The notes beneath the pieces were generated by a model. That model was not told the DNA's origin. It worked only from the letters and a program-made list of their open reading frames with translations, and ran no database searches. From Saccoglossus kowalevskii (lineage: Eukaryota > Hemichordata > Enteropneusta > Harrimaniidae), in assembly GCF_000003605.2 (NCBI RefSeq), contig NW_003122411.1, forward strand, positions 53,979 to 117,978: 64,000 bases of DNA, in the 5' to 3' direction. The translations under genes were made by a program, and so were the position numbers. Shown piece after piece: positions 38,783 through 51,164 of the stretch (its first letter is position 1; each line of letters begins with the position of its first letter).

Positions 38783-38869
38783 TTTGTTTTCCTCTTCAGT
38801 CAATTTCTCCTGTACATTTTTCATCGCACGTTCAAGCTGTTTCCTCTTTCTTTCTTGGAATTCAGTCAG
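38783..38869 (-). CDS. Gene A exon 14: distal C-terminal helix
   Basis: The exon is 87 bp (29 codons), phase 0/0, with a TTTACAG acceptor and GTAGGT donor. It encodes residues 570-598, LTEFQERKRKQLERAMKN then VQEKLTEEENK, a charged amphipathic helix. Basic clusters such as ERKRKQ are typical of the PLC-beta distal C-terminal domain, which binds membrane phospholipid and aids Galpha-q coupling. Confidence 0.85.
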
Positions 38870-39224
38870 CTGTAAAGATAAGATACACAGCACTTTTGAA
38901 TTAAACTGGTGCAGTTGCAGTGATTGAAAATGTTGACTGACAGTATTTTGATTTATTTAAACTAAAACTTTTTGTTGTTGTTAAGGTATAAATGTATATT
39001 GAGAAGTCAGTTTAAAGAAATGTTAGCTAATTATACAAGTTATTGAGAATGCCATTTCTACTCTTATACTTAATTGTAAAACAAATGGTCAGAATGTATT
39101 AAAAGTATAAACTTGAATTTCTATAATGTTGCAAGTACAGGAAGCAGATCAGAGTTTACTAGACTTACAACACAATTGGCTATTTTATGCATTTGAGAGA
39201 TATAAGTAGAATTGTGTGAAAAAA

Positions 39225-39420
39225 CGTCTACTGTCGATAGTCAGCCATCTTGGATTGGATATATAATCCAATTCAAGTTTGATCATGTGCATAAACACAA
39301 ATATCAGTGGACCAAGTTTGGTCTGCCGAACTTGGAGATCGTGCTCTGCACAGATAACATTAAAACATGGTGACCAGTTGCTATTTTGTTACCAAGATTA
39401 ACGCCAGTTGTTAATGGCAC
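39225..39420. repeat. Dispersed repeat copy (GATGTGCAT / AAGTTTG type)
   Basis: Contains GATAGTCAGCCATCTTGGA, CAAGTTTGATCATGTGCAT and CCAAGTTTGGTC in the family order seen at 3,090 and 12,120. Strongly diverged. Confidence 0.4.
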
Positions 39421-39541
39421 AATAAACATTAATTCTCATCTTTGATTAGAGGACCAGTTACTGTGACAAAGCCCTACTCGCTGCAAAAACTACTCGCTGT
39501 AAAAGCCACTCATCGAGAAGCTACTATTATCATGTATCAAC

Positions 39542-39753
39542 TACTGTACAATACTTTATTTTCGCTTGGAATTTATTTTCGCTATTTTCGCTGAAAGGGT
39601 GATTCCGTGAAAATAAAATCCAGCGAATATACTTTTTTTCCTATATTTCACATTAAACTCATAAAAAATCAGTGAAAATAAATTCCATACAAAATGCCCA
39701 AAAAGCCTTTTCAGCGAAAATTAATTCCAGCGAAAATAAAGTATTCCACAGTA
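39542..39753. mobile_element. Palindromic MITE, TA-flanked (family M1), full-length copy
   Basis: Ends ACTGTACAATACTTTATTTT and AAAATAAAGTATTCCACAGT inside TA dinucleotides. Same length and landmarks as 6,384-6,595 but in opposite orientation. It lies in the intron between gene A exons 13 and 14. Confidence 0.65.
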
Positions 39754-39891
39754 TGTTTGAAACAAAGACCCAGGAACCGTTGAGAAAATCCATGGGCTGA
39801 TATACAATATATACACAACAATATCACACAAACCCATTTAGACATACTAAAAAATGTATATATCCACATTGCCTTTTTCAATTCAACTTAC

Positions 39892-39949
39892 TGTCTTTCT
39901 GGCTGTTACAGCTTGATTTATGTGTTTCTGCTGAAATTCTCTTTTCAAT
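39892..39949 (-). CDS. Gene A exon 13: distal C-terminal helix
   Basis: The exon is 58 bp, entered in phase 2 and ending in phase 0, with a CCTTATAG acceptor and GTAAGT donor. It completes the split Arg 550 and encodes LKREFQQKHINQAVTARKT (551-569). Helical, Gln/Lys/Arg-rich, consistent with the PLC-beta C-terminal coiled-coil region. Very short, but phase and signals agree on both sides. Confidence 0.8.
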
Positions 39950-41009
39950 CTATAAGGAAAGTTAAAAATAGTATTTTCATTATAAATATGCACGAATCCA
40001 GTTTTTATATTCAATATGTATAAAATACATCAGAAATAGCTAGAAGACACTCCGTCAGCCATGAATACATGATTCTCTGCGTTACAATCTATTATGTACT
40101 GTTTACACCAATATATGACAAGTGCAGGTGACGTACAGTGCGTCAAATTCAAAGGCAACTGGAGACTCAAATTTATGTAACATTACTGCATGTGTTGAAA
40201 GCTGGGTTATGTGTATGATCTTTGTAATTTGAAAAGGACATGTATATACACAAGAAACGTTAAAATCGATGTCAATGGCATCTTGACTGTATTACGGTAC
40301 TTTATGTTCTTGTTAAACAAATTACCATGTATACATCACAGCATAGACCTCCCCTAGGAGATCTATGATTACATGAGTGAACTACGGTTGCCTCTTTCTC
40401 ATTTGTATTCAAAGAATGAACATGTGCAATTTCTTTTTTAATTTTTTTTTATTATCTTGAATCTAAATGCCAGCTCATAAAAGTTTGGTGTTTTATTTGT
40501 TTTCATACATCAAGTATTTCAGAAGTTCATGATCAGTCTACACAACATGATATTTTGGCTGCCCTGGTTTTACTCAGATGATCAAGTTGTTTTTTTAATG
40601 TCACTTTAGTTTAGAATTGCATGTGCTGGTTGTACATGCTATACAAAGAAAAGTTTTAACATGAAAACTTTAGTAAGACCATTCTAATGTGACTTTTCCC
40701 ACATGTTGTATGCTGTGCGTAAGTGATGTAAAGGTGTGAATGGTTTATAAACGAAAAGAGACACAAATATAACATCTGTGATGTTGAATACATATAAATG
40801 CAGGCTCAAATATTAAATCAGCTCAAATCAATAAGTTTTGATGACAAACAAAGTAGTAGAATCATAAAAAACAATGTTTACATAAAATTGGACCACACAT
40901 ATGTAACAAAGGCCATAATGTTGGTATTGCTTTTATAAAGAGAAAAAAATATACAATATGATTGTTTTATACATATAGAATTTACAAGGATCTGGTGAAA
41001 ATGACTCAC

Positions 41010-41105
41010 CTCTGCATTTCCTGTTTGTTTTTAATTCTTTTGTTTAGCGTTTTCATCTCTTCTCGGTTCTGAACAAACATTCTTTTCTGCAGCTCTGATT
41101 CTTCT
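41010..41105 (-). CDS. Gene A exon 12: distal C-terminal helix
   Basis: The exon is 96 bp, phase 2/2, with an ATAATCAG acceptor and GTGAGT donor. It encodes the end of Arg 518, then EESELQKRMFVQNREEM and KTLNKRIKNKQEMQR. Compare the segment of vertebrate PLCB4 rich in EMK, KQ and R before the RVRELN region. Because the phase is symmetric, skipping it would keep the frame. Confidence 0.82.
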
Positions 41106-41406
41106 CTGATTATAAAGATAAGATTGAACATTTTAACACTTTTTTCACAATGATGGTTTTCATGTTGCCAAATCAAATGAAAGCACATATTTTGTGTACA
41201 ACAAGTTACTGCACGCATAACATCAGACAAGAACAACTCGCTTTTAAAGGTAAAAAAAAAAGAAAGATTTTCAAAATGTGAGTATGGTGGCAGTATAACG
41301 CAGCATGAGTGTGCTGTGCGGATGATGCATTTACCCGGTAACATTCCTTCCATTTACAGTAATTTGACTCAAGAAGAGTAAATTTGTTTTATAACCCTGA
41401 ACATAC

Positions 41407-41582
41407 CTTTTGTGAAATTTATCCATATCTTTAAGTTGGTTATCATGTGTGTTCACCATGATATTTCGTAGCAGTTCATTTTTAGCTTGCATATGCTTCT
41501 TTCTCATCTGCTGTTCCAAGTTATAATGCTCCTTGTACATGTCTATCAGTATGTTTGAATGAGTTTTTTTAAGATCTATCAC
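41407..41582 (-). CDS. Gene A exon 11: distal C-terminal helix
   Basis: The exon is 176 bp, entered in phase 0 and left in phase 2, with a CCTTAG acceptor after a T-rich tract and a GTATG donor. It encodes residues 460-517: VIDLKKTHSNILIDMYKEHY, NLEQQMRKKHMQAKNELLRN, then IMVNTHDNQLKDMDKFHK. The block E-LL-x-x-(I/L)-(L/M)-(I/V)-N-(A/T)-H-(E/D)-x-Q corresponds to ELLKKLLINAHEQQTQQLK of human PLCB4 as I recall it. That supports the PLCB4 assignment over PLCB1-3. Confidence 0.88.
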
Positions 41583-41733
41583 CTAAGGAAAAAAAAATAT
41601 ACGCCGCTTTTAATATCACTTAATCTTGATATATATACTGGTATACTCTAAATGCATTAAAGGTAGAAGCTTAGTCCACTCATTATGTTTTAGAAAGTTG
41701 GTCATAAATCACATGACAATGTTCATTGGTTTA

Positions 41734-41953
41734 TTAGGCCAAAAAAAACAACAACTTATGTTGCCCTCAAGTCGGAAAATTGAAAAATTGGGTCGGTCAG
41801 ATTGTTTTTCTTTATTTTTTTTAAACTCGTGAAAACTAAGGGTATCGGTATTGTAAATAGCCGAGGTATATGGGAAAACAAAAACGCGACCCGATATTTC
41901 ATATTTTTCGGTCAGTCGCTGAAGGCAACAAAACATTTTTTTTTTTGGCCTTA
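41734..41953. mobile_element. Palindromic MITE, GGCC-A(n) ends (family M2)
   Basis: The left end TTAGGCCAAAAAAAACAAC is inverted at the right end ending TTTTTTGGCCTTA. The inner words TTATGTTGCCCTCAAG and CGCTGAAGGCAACAAAACA are also inverted copies, with GGGTCGGTCAG facing GGTCAGTCGC. About 220 bp, non-coding. Only one copy in this window. Confidence 0.5.
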
Positions 41954-43029
41954 TGTACAATCATGGAGTTATTGTCTCATGGCACAATAAGTAGAATTCA
42001 CTTGTATGCTACAGTGACGTTTTTTGAGAAACTTGTCCTAATATTTTTCAAAAATCGATATTTTTAGAAGAATTCCATAAAACACAATGTTAAAGAAAGA
42101 ATGCAAAAATTACCCCATCATTTACAATATATGATTTTTCAAGCTTATGATACCAGCCTACAATTTGAGATATGACATAATATCGATAAAATTTTTAAAA
42201 ACCCTAACAAATTTCAGTACCGGCATATGCAATATATTCGCATCAACATAATTAGCATACAAAGTGCACGCAATGATATATTTTATTCAGTGTTATTCTA
42301 GATTGATTCAAAACTCTGACGATAATGACTCATGTCTGTTGATGTCAACCTAAGTGAAAATATCGTTGGGTTATAGTAATAATAAATATATATATAAATG
42401 TCAAGCATTTTGAGCCACAGGAGAAATTAAAACTTGAGAGAAATTAATTGCCATTAAGTTAATATCCGAACATGTAATTCTATGGTCAAAATAAGTGATA
42501 TTTTATTGATTCAGAATACAATAAATGCACTATTTGCACTATTTTAACATTAGAAAAAATATGTTGATGATATCATCAATCCTCTTCCTATTCACCAATG
42601 TGTGCCTCAAGGAAATCAACATATAACTAATCATCAAATTAATTTTGAGTACCGTAATGACCAATTGCCTCACGGGAATGACAACACAGTGTGAAACTTT
42701 CCCAGTTGTCATGGTTGTAACAAAGCCGTGACCTTTCACTTATGTCATAAATCCTATACCCTCTATAGAATTGGATATTTTTAATGGAGTGGCTATAAGC
42801 ACTGCAGCGATGCGTGTAACAAATTTATTTTGATTATCTGTAGCGACTGGGAAACCAATCAAATAACTTCTTATAAACAACATACTCTTTACAATTTGGA
42901 AACCACTTGTCAGTTGAATGAAGTATGGTATTAAACAACTAAATGGTCAAACAGATTATTTTTCATTATTCAAACTATATTGCAGAAATAGTGTTCGTTT
43001 CAAATACTTGGTACATGCAAACATAACAT

Positions 43030-43452
43030 CACGGCAGTGCAAGTAGTAAACCAATTTCTGCTATTTACAAAAATATTCACCAAAATTAGAGAATTAAAGA
43101 TATCATCACGAAATAAACAAATATGAGAAAGGTCCACATGCAGTATCTATATATGTAGTATCAAAGCAATTGGAATTGCGGTTTTTAACAAGAAGCTGAA
43201 AATATCACTTTTTACCACAAATTACAAAAATATTCACCAAAAATAGAAAATTTGAGATTTTGACATGAAAAAAACAAATCTGAAAAAGAACCATCTAAGG
43301 TACTTGCACCATCAAATCAAATTTGAAAACATTCTAACTTGCGGTTTCGAAGAAGAAGTTGAAAATGTAAAGCTGACGACGATAACGGACGACGACAGAC
43401 AATCAGTAAAATGCACAGCTCCGCTGTGTCAACTTTGTCGACAGCGGAGCTA
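43030..43452. mobile_element. Dispersed element ending in an AGCTCCGCTGT hairpin, copy 1
   Basis: Two internal units repeat ACAAAAATATTCACCAAAA, CATCACGAAAT and AACTTGCGGTTT-type words. The 3' end is a perfect 11-bp hairpin, AGCTCCGCTGT (43,417-43,427) with ACAGCGGAGCT (43,441-43,451), followed by AAA. A second copy is at 55,761-56,262. Terminal hairpin followed by CTAA recalls Helitron-type ends, but the hairpin spacing is not canonical. Confidence 0.55.
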
Positions 43453-45585
43453 AATAAAAAAATTGTAGATTTCGTCATGAAATGAGCAAATCCAATAGAG
43501 CTCTCAACACAAGGTAATTTTATGTATTGAAAATAAAAAGCAAAGCATACTAGTTTTAGATTTTCAAGTAGATTAAATATTCTGTTAACTGATGGAAGAG
43601 AAGATTTATTCATTCAAAATTAAATGAAACTTAAATCACTTGTTGAATTCCAGAATGATACATGTCATCATCATTCAATAAAATTCAATAATAATTTTCA
43701 TAAAAAGAAAGTACCGGGGTACATCTGAAACATGACCCTTTGCCTATTTTTAAGACTCGTCTTTTCAACATAACCATGTTGCACGGCATTAATAAATGGG
43801 ATTCAGTGTGCTTATAATGTATTATATTGTAACAGAGCCGAAAATCCATCAAGCTTTTCATTTTCTTTCCCCTCGAGCAATTCATAAACAATTTAACTGT
43901 CTAGCACTATGAGCAGATGGAATACATTAGATGGTTGATGTGATTATATGTCACTAATTATACACAGGACAATATATATCATCACAGACTGACTGATTGA
44001 TTAATACAACAGGGATTAACATGTACCCCGGCAGCAACACAATTATCACTTCAAACAAGTCGTGACATGTGCATTTCATAACCATGACAACAGGAGTTCC
44101 CAAAGACATACATGCATGACGTAAAACAAACTAGTTGGTTTTGCGTTTCTTTTTAATTTGGATGATATTTTTAGATACGCAAGCCTGAAGAGCTATAGAC
44201 ACCTATTATTACTGATGTTAGATCTTTTCTTCTCCTGTGACTTTTTTTGTTGAGTCACTTGATAAAAAGGTTAGGGCTAGAAATCTGAAACTTGATATGC
44301 TCATTCTAGTGCAAATAATTTTCAAATGGTGATCAGCCACTTGTTTTGGCAGATACATGTATCTGAAATTTTGTATTGCCTTTCATTCAGCAAGTTTGAG
44401 TTCAAACCAGCTGAGAACCTGAAACTTGTTGCGCAATGTTATGTACTACGCACATGCACAATTTCAGTTTAGTTTCCTGGAATTGAGAGGAAGCTGATCA
44501 AAGAACTGATTATGATGCTTTGTGGGTAATGTTTTTTTTTTTTTTTTTGCAGCTGCAGTTTTGAGACTTGGCATGAGAATAGGTTCTTGTCTGAGCTATA
44601 AAAATCTGCTTCTGGTCAATCACTTAGCCCATCATCTTGGATTTGACAAAAAATTTCATCATGGGTCTAAAAATCCCAATTTTTTTTCGTAGCATTATTT
44701 TTAGCGGTCATGTGATTTTGGCTGCCATTTTTGATTGAAAGGAACAAAGAACTGGTCATTTTTATTGTGTTGTTTGTAACAGCCTGAAAATCACAATTTT
44801 CTTGTGTGTCATCAGCAAAATATGCACTTCCAAAATTACAAAAAATATCATTAACAGTCTAGTGATTATAGCCACCAAATTGGAATTTGTGGAAAATGGA
44901 ACTTGTGCATTGGTCTAAAATTGGGCATGTTCATTCCACTTTCCTCCAAATATCACATGGCTAGGTCACACGGTCACCGGGTTGGCTGTATTAATATGCA
45001 TAACTCTCATATCTCAAGAACTGTTGCAATAGGAAGATGCAATCTGTGCTATTATGAAAGCATTGAACAAAAGAAAATATACATGACTAACATAAGAAAT
45101 TACCATATATGATCATGTGACCTAATCAATATGCATAAACACATGTCTCATAATATATTCAGAAAACCGTATCTTGACAATCAAACTAGGTATTAAAATA
45201 CATGAAACAAACTGTAGCTCATGGTACTGATCATTTAAACTACCCCAATGACAAGTACCTGACCTCATTATTTATAAAATAGATGCCCTGGACCCTGCTG
45301 TCCTTTATGGCATCAATATTTCTTATTATTACAATTTATTTTTACAACAATCAAACTTATTTTTATAATCAAATTGGACATAAATGACATTTTTTTCATT
45401 TTCACACATGAAAACCAAATTTAAAGACACGAACGTACAGTTAAGTAAATTTCACATTAGAAGATTATTTGCTTAATCCAATGATAAAGCCATGTGCTAT
45501 ATTTGTATTAATGATTAACAGCTATACCAGTGTCTTGCAGGACGAGACTAGGTAATAATTATGAAATGAAATAAAATGTATTTAC

Positions 45586-45655
45586 CTTTTCTTGTTGATC
45601 ATTGAGAATAGTCTGCATCTCCACATCATTCTGTCTCACAGTGTCTGTGAGATTG
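45586..45655 (-). CDS. Gene A exon 10: C-terminal domain
   Basis: The exon is 70 bp, entered in phase 2 (completing Gly 436) and left in phase 0, with a TTTTTTCCAG acceptor and GTAAAT donor. It encodes NLTDTVRQNDVEMQTILNDQ then QEK (437-459). It starts the second long helix of the distal domain. Confidence 0.8.
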
Positions 45656-46460
45656 CTGGAAAAAATAAATTGATGGTGATGAAAGCCCTCGACTGATAAA
45701 ATAATTCTTCCTCAGGTATGGAAAGCATTAAAGACTGATCACGTCAAAACACAACACTTTTTGAGAGGCCATCAGATAATGCTTTATCACACACACAACC
45801 ATCCTAAACATTGAACAAGTTAAACAATCTCTGGCCTGGGTGTACCAAGAGAAGAAATAAAGGATCATTATAACTATAACACAATCTCAAGAATAAGGGT
45901 AAAAGACATCCAAACACAACAATATTGGTTTAAGCGCTTTCCACTACAATATGTGTCCCAGGGTGCAGCAGCCATTAATACTGAAGGCATAGTTCACTCT
46001 TAGTTAGAATAGCCTAAAGCAAAACCTTCGAAAGGTAAGGGTTGGCGTTTTCTGCACATATCCCGTAAAAGAACTTTTGAAAAACTTTTTGTGAGATCTC
46101 TGATCGGCCCGCATCCTAATATCACAAAACTGACTAGAATTAGTTTTGGCAGAAACTATTATGGCAGCCATGTTGTTCAACGCATCATGATCATGCACAA
46201 CCATCCATTTCAACTGTTGCAATTAAGTTTACCATAACAAACTGTTCTAAGATGTTAAATTTGCTGGCTGTCTTAACTGGCAGATTACTACGTATGATGG
46301 AAGGATACTAAACCAATTCTAGCCTCTGATAGCAAACAGAAGGATCAATAAAAAAAAGCACAACCTTGGTTTTATAAATATTAATAATACTGCAGACAGA
46401 GCTATATCGACATTTCTTACATACATTAAAATATAAACTGGATCAGTAAAATTAACTTAC

Positions 46461-46657
46461 CCTTCTTTTGATTTGTTTGCTTTCCTCATTGACTTATGAT
46501 GCCTCTTCTGCAGTCGGTCTTTGTTTCTGTTATGGATGCCTTGTAACTTGGCTAACTGCTGAGTTTGCATCTTTTTCAGTTTACTCTGTACTTTTTCCTG
46601 CTTCTTAATCATTTTATCCAATTCTTTCTGTTGCTTAGAAACTAATTTGACAAATTT
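46461..46657 (-). CDS. Gene A exon 9: first long helix of the distal C-terminal domain
   Basis: The exon is 197 bp, entered in phase 0 and left in phase 2, with a CATATAG acceptor and GTAAGT donor. It encodes residues 371-435: KFVKLVSKQQKELDKMIKKQ, EKVQSKLKKMQTQQLAKLQG, IHNRNKDRLQKRHHKSMRKA and NKSKE. It matches the PLC-beta pattern K-x-x-(V/L)KL-x-KK-x-x-KE-(L/M)-x-x-(L/M)-x-KK and is strongly basic. In family structures this helix packs in the elongated C-terminal dimer-like bundle used for membrane and Galpha-q engagement. Confidence 0.88.
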
Positions 46658-46810
46658 CTATATGCAGTAAATGTAAAAAATAAAATATATTCAATTCTGG
46701 GATCTTCTGCATGTGGTGTCTCATGATGATGAAACTAATGATTTTCGATTTATATTATAAACATTAATTTAGGCAAGGTTGTATTATTTTTTACATTTAT
46801 GATATTCTAC

Positions 46811-46854
46811 CTTATTGGTCTTGATGTCAGTTGAGTTAGCAGCCTCTATTTCAA
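46811..46854 (-). CDS. Gene A exon 8: microexon joining linker and C-terminal domain
   Basis: The exon is only 44 bp, entered in phase 1 (completing Val 356) and left in phase 0. It encodes EIEAANSTDIKTNK (357-370), with a TTTTCCAG acceptor and GTAGAA donor. It corresponds to the acidic lead-in (RIEDLKQ-like in PLCB4) before the long helix. Phases of both neighbours require exactly this length. Confidence 0.75.
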
Positions 46855-48186
46855 CTGGAAAAGAAAAGGAATGTATTTTGGTAAAGTCACGTAATAGTTT
46901 TCTTTATAACACACCATATTCAGATTCTGTATCCAGATTGATTAATACGGTCCTATGGGGTTATACCGGTATATAGTATTAATCTATCCTTAGCACATGA
47001 TGAACTATTCCCAAATTGATTTAGAAATAGTCATCCGTCGCCACATATGTATCAGTGCTGACACCAGTTATGTTCATGAATGATGGCCTTGGATACGCAT
47101 ATTGAAAATGAATCAGATGAAAGAATACTAAGATATTTTTAACCTTTGGGAGTCAGGGAATGACCTTAAAAAACTTATAAATTGTTGGCTTTATTTACAC
47201 TGCAAAACTATCCTAATCACTTCTGTAGCAGGTGACAATTAAGTGCATAAGTTGAACTGAATGCTGCATGTTTTTACTCACATCCCATGCTTGAATATAG
47301 ATTACGGGAAACTAACATTATTATTATGAAATAAATTGTGTATACCACTGTATGTGTTCATTGTAAATTGAGAGTCTGTGTGATATATGATGGGTTACAG
47401 TCTAAGTAGTGTGTATAATTATTAATTCAAGTTGGGTATCAGAATCTGAATATGGTCTGTTATAAAACATGTATTGACTGACTTTATTTTGCTAATAATG
47501 TATGTCCATTTCCCCCACAGGATTTTGAACCATCCACAAAATCAGACTATTTATGAAATAGATATTAAATAGATTTTTGAGACGACTCAAAATACCTTGT
47601 GGGGGAAAAGACATATGCTACTGCCCCCATGGCCAGTCAATATGTGTTCAATATTACACCCCCTAACCAGCAAATCTAATTGATCAAATTGAATATTTCA
47701 GCATTCTCCATGAAAGTGCAATTTCGTTTCAAAGTTGCATATGTTGATTTTGCCATTTCTAATTCTCTCTCGACCTTACCTTGGCAATGCATGGGATTAA
47801 TTTTCCTACTGTACTTACACTATTGCTTGCCACCTCACTGTTGAGATGTGTGAAGACCGCCAAGAAAACTACCTCAAGATTTAGTAAAAAATTGTGTGTA
47901 ACAGTGTCCCTTAAATTCATTGATGGTTCCGCAAGTCTGTTTGGACTGATTTTGTTGTTCTTCTTCTTCTTCATCTTCTTCTTTCTGCCGTTTCTTTGAC
48001 GCCCAGAACTTGAACACCGTTACCTGTAGATTTCTAAAACTTCTGAAACTATGAAAGCTTGGAAACCTAATTTTCAAGATTATGATTGTTGACTCGTTTG
48101 GCAGCCATGTTGGATTGAAATTAAACAGGAAGTGGATATTTGACTATTTTCTGAGGGTCAAGACGATCTGTTTTTTTCATGGCATA

Positions 48187-48851
48187 TACCATGAAATACT
48201 TTATTTACGTAGGAATTTATTTTTCGCATGAGTAATAAAAGGCCAGAAAGCGTGATATTACGTTCGCGTAAAATAGTGTCACCATATACTTTGTTCTCTT
48301 GGTGCATAGATGTCATTGACGCATTGTGGACGAACACGAAAAACAATTTCACACAACATTTGTTTCAGCAACTGCATTCCAAAACTGAAGTTAATAATTT
48401 TGTATAGCATTGCAATGGAATGGGCATTCACCACAGCTGTTGAGATCAGAATTTCCAGTGTCAACACACATAAATCCATTGTGAAAAAATAATGTACTCT
48501 GCGTGGCCAGGATGCATCGTTCTATACTAAGGCACTCAATGAATTAGGTATTTCCAGGTGTCATGGTTCATCTCATTTTATCGGTCTTCTAATCTGCTGT
48601 TCAATAAAACCTGCCTTGATTTACAGTAGTTTTCCTTCAAATGCAACTTCATTTTGAATTTAATGATTTTATGTAATGATTGTGTCTTAATATTTTGTAG
48701 TTTATTTTGCATCTACTTGTAATTGTCTGTGACACTTTCTGTGAAGCTCCTTAATAAATTATGAATATTAAATTAGATGTGAAATTTAATGTCGCGCAAA
48801 ATGACCTTTTGCAAAAATTAAATCAATCCGAAAATAAAGTATTTCACAGTA
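48187..48851. mobile_element. 665-bp element with family M1 ends and an unrelated core
   Basis: The left end ATGAAATACTTTATTTACG and right end GAAAATAAAGTATTTCACAG match the M1 MITE ends inside TA dinucleotides. The core (for example the 48,310-48,500 stretch) is different sequence. It may be a longer relative or an M1 copy that captured or received an insert. No transposase-like frame is present. Confidence 0.5.
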
Positions 48852-49054
48852 CTACCCTTTATGTAAAATAGATATAATTAACAAAAATGCTGAAAAGAAT
48901 GGCTGGTTTGACTGACCTTTCGAGTTTTAATAAGTAAAAACTAATATGTCACATGATTTAGAAGTCATATTGAATAGAATTTAGACAGAAAATGGCTATT
49001 TGATGACGTTCAGAGGGTCTAGGAAATCTGATTATGCCATGGCATACACTTTAA

Positions 49055-49215
49055 AGCGAAAAGGTCGTCACCTACACACACGTGGGAATTGATTCCCAAA
49101 CGATGATAAAAACACATGCTAACAACGCAAAGCCTCATGTGTAGTTGCACGCTTGTGAACAATGACACGCTTTGGCCATCTGACGCATGCGCAGGTGACG
49201 ATCGACTCCCCCGCT
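49055..49215. mobile_element. TTAA-flanked 161-bp inverted-repeat element
   Basis: Lies between TTAA at 49,051-49,054 and 49,216-49,219. The ends AGCGAAAAGGTCGTCACCT and AGGTGACGATCGAC...CGCT are inverted with small gaps. It is GC-richer than its surroundings. Ends differ from the other two TTAA elements, so it is probably another piggyBac-like miniature family. Confidence 0.5.
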
Positions 49216-49539
49216 TTAAATGTACAATAGATATAAGCAATAACCAAAGAAAGCTTAAAAAGAACTCCTGTACATGTACTGAGGATATCGGAGGCATGAA
49301 GTACAATTAAGAAATACTGTATTTACTGTATTAGAAGCACAACTTATAAAACATAAATTGCATTTAATGCATGCACCATCATTGAAGTATTTTGACTACA
49401 GACTTGCCCCAATAAGCACATTGCGCTTCTAATAGAGCAAATACAGCATTTACAAATATAACTGCAAGCAGTGATCAGGCTGGTTCCCAATGGCTATGGT
49501 ATAACAATTATAAATATTGAAATCATCACCATATGACTT

Positions 49540-50130
49540 ACCACATGACCATATACGGTCATCTTTTACCTTTTGTCAAATGCCTTCATTATAGCACTGG
49601 TTTGATGCCCCTAACTGCATGATTGAGTACATTGTGCTTGAGATAATACAGTTCTGTATATTAACAATACCACATGATATCTGTAAAATGCCTTGATCAT
49701 AGCACTGGCTGCATATTCACTATCAGCAGTACCTAGTATAGTTATGCATATTAATTAGGTTACATGACCATATATGGTCATTTGATATCTGTAAAATGCC
49801 TTCATCATAGCACTGCCTAATACTCTAGTGCAGATTAATTAGGTTACATAACCATATATAGTCATTTGATATCTGTAAAATGCCTTCATCATAGCACTGC
49901 CTAATACTCTAGTGCAGATTAATTAGGTTACATAACCATATATAGTCATTTGATATCTGTAAAATGCCTTCATCATACATGTAGCACTGCCTAATAGTTA
50001 TGCATATTAATTAGATTACATGACCATATATGGTCATCTGATTTGCTATATCGCTTCTAAAAGGCCTCCGTTATAGCACTAGCTGCATGTCTTATCTGCA
50101 ACAGCGATTGAGATATTATAGCTATGCATA
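49540..50130. repeat. Minisatellite, 84-bp unit
   Basis: Two central units (from about 49,750 to 49,975) are nearly identical; flanking units are diverged. Each contains TTAATTAGGTTACATAACCA, TATATAGTCATTTGATATCT, GTAAAATGCCTTCATCATAG and CACTGCCTAATACTCTAG. The embedded ACCATATATGGT/AGTCATTT palindrome could form hairpins. Confidence 0.75.
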
Positions 50131-50149
50131 TTAATGAAATTACATGTCC

Positions 50150-50860
50150 TCTTGTCTATGCAAAGTAGGTAATTAGTATGCATGGTTTCAAGACTAATAT
50201 AATCAGATCTGTGGATTATCCAAAAAGCACCAATGTACAAAGTTAAAATTTGATGAGTGGTACTTAAGACATCTGTTGAACACCTATAAACTGGTTAATT
50301 TATGAAAACTAATAAATATGCATATATCGCTTATTTCAGAGCACCAATATATCAAGCTTCTTTGTTAAGGCATTTTTTTGGTAAAATAGGTAATTAATAC
50401 ACACAGATTCCAACTAAAAACTAATCAGGTCTGTGCATTGTTCCATAGCATTTTAAATTTAATTAAAATCTATTGAGTGGTACTTTGGATATCATTAAAA
50501 AAGCTGAAAATTGGTATATTAGTATTCAAATTAGGTAATTAATATACATGGATTTCATAAAAAAAAAAAATTTCGTCCATGGCATCTATGTACTAAGTTT
50601 CACTGACATGGAATGATAAGCTATCCTTGACATAACAGTTGACAAATTAATAATTATTATGCAAATTAGCTGATTAATATGCACCAATTTAAACTGAAAA
50701 TTGATTACATCTGTGCATTGTCCCGTCTAGATCATCTATTATGTCCCAATGTATTTCATTGAAATCCATTGAGCAGTTCTTCAGAGATCAGTGGTAAAAA
50801 CAATAAAAGCTAAATTTTTGAGTTTTTACACTACTTACATACTAACTACAAAGACTCACA
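50150..50860. repeat. Diverged tandem units of the 160-bp (AATTAGGTAATTAAT) family
   Basis: Four or so units carry GCAAAGTAGGTAATTAGTATG- or CAAATTAGGTAATTAATA-type starts, CTAATCAGGTCTGTGCATTG and GAGTGGTACTT. They relate to the field at 31.5-32.6 kb. Confidence 0.6.
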
Positions 50861-51164
50861 CAGAAGTTAAAGACTTTAAAAGTCACATGACCATCTGTGT
50901 TTTTTGTGGTGAAAATGACAAAAAATTCATCTTCTAATGTATGGCTGGCCAACTGACTTGAAGCTCCATCCATATATATCATCTCCTAGGTAACACCTTT
51001 CAAGTTTGAGAAAAGAAAATCAATATGTCATGTGAATAGGCAGCCATAATGGATTAACATTAAACAGGAAGTGGCTATTTGACCACTTTCTGAGGATCTA
51101 GACGATTTTATTATGGCATATACTACCATTTATATACAATATACCGGTATATAAACAATAACAA

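Noticed and set aside
47759-48077. Overlapping frames, one with an acidic run, near 47.8-48.1 kb
   Set aside because: The acidic run comes from a CTT/TCT repeat. There is no domain, and phases do not fit gene A exons on either side.
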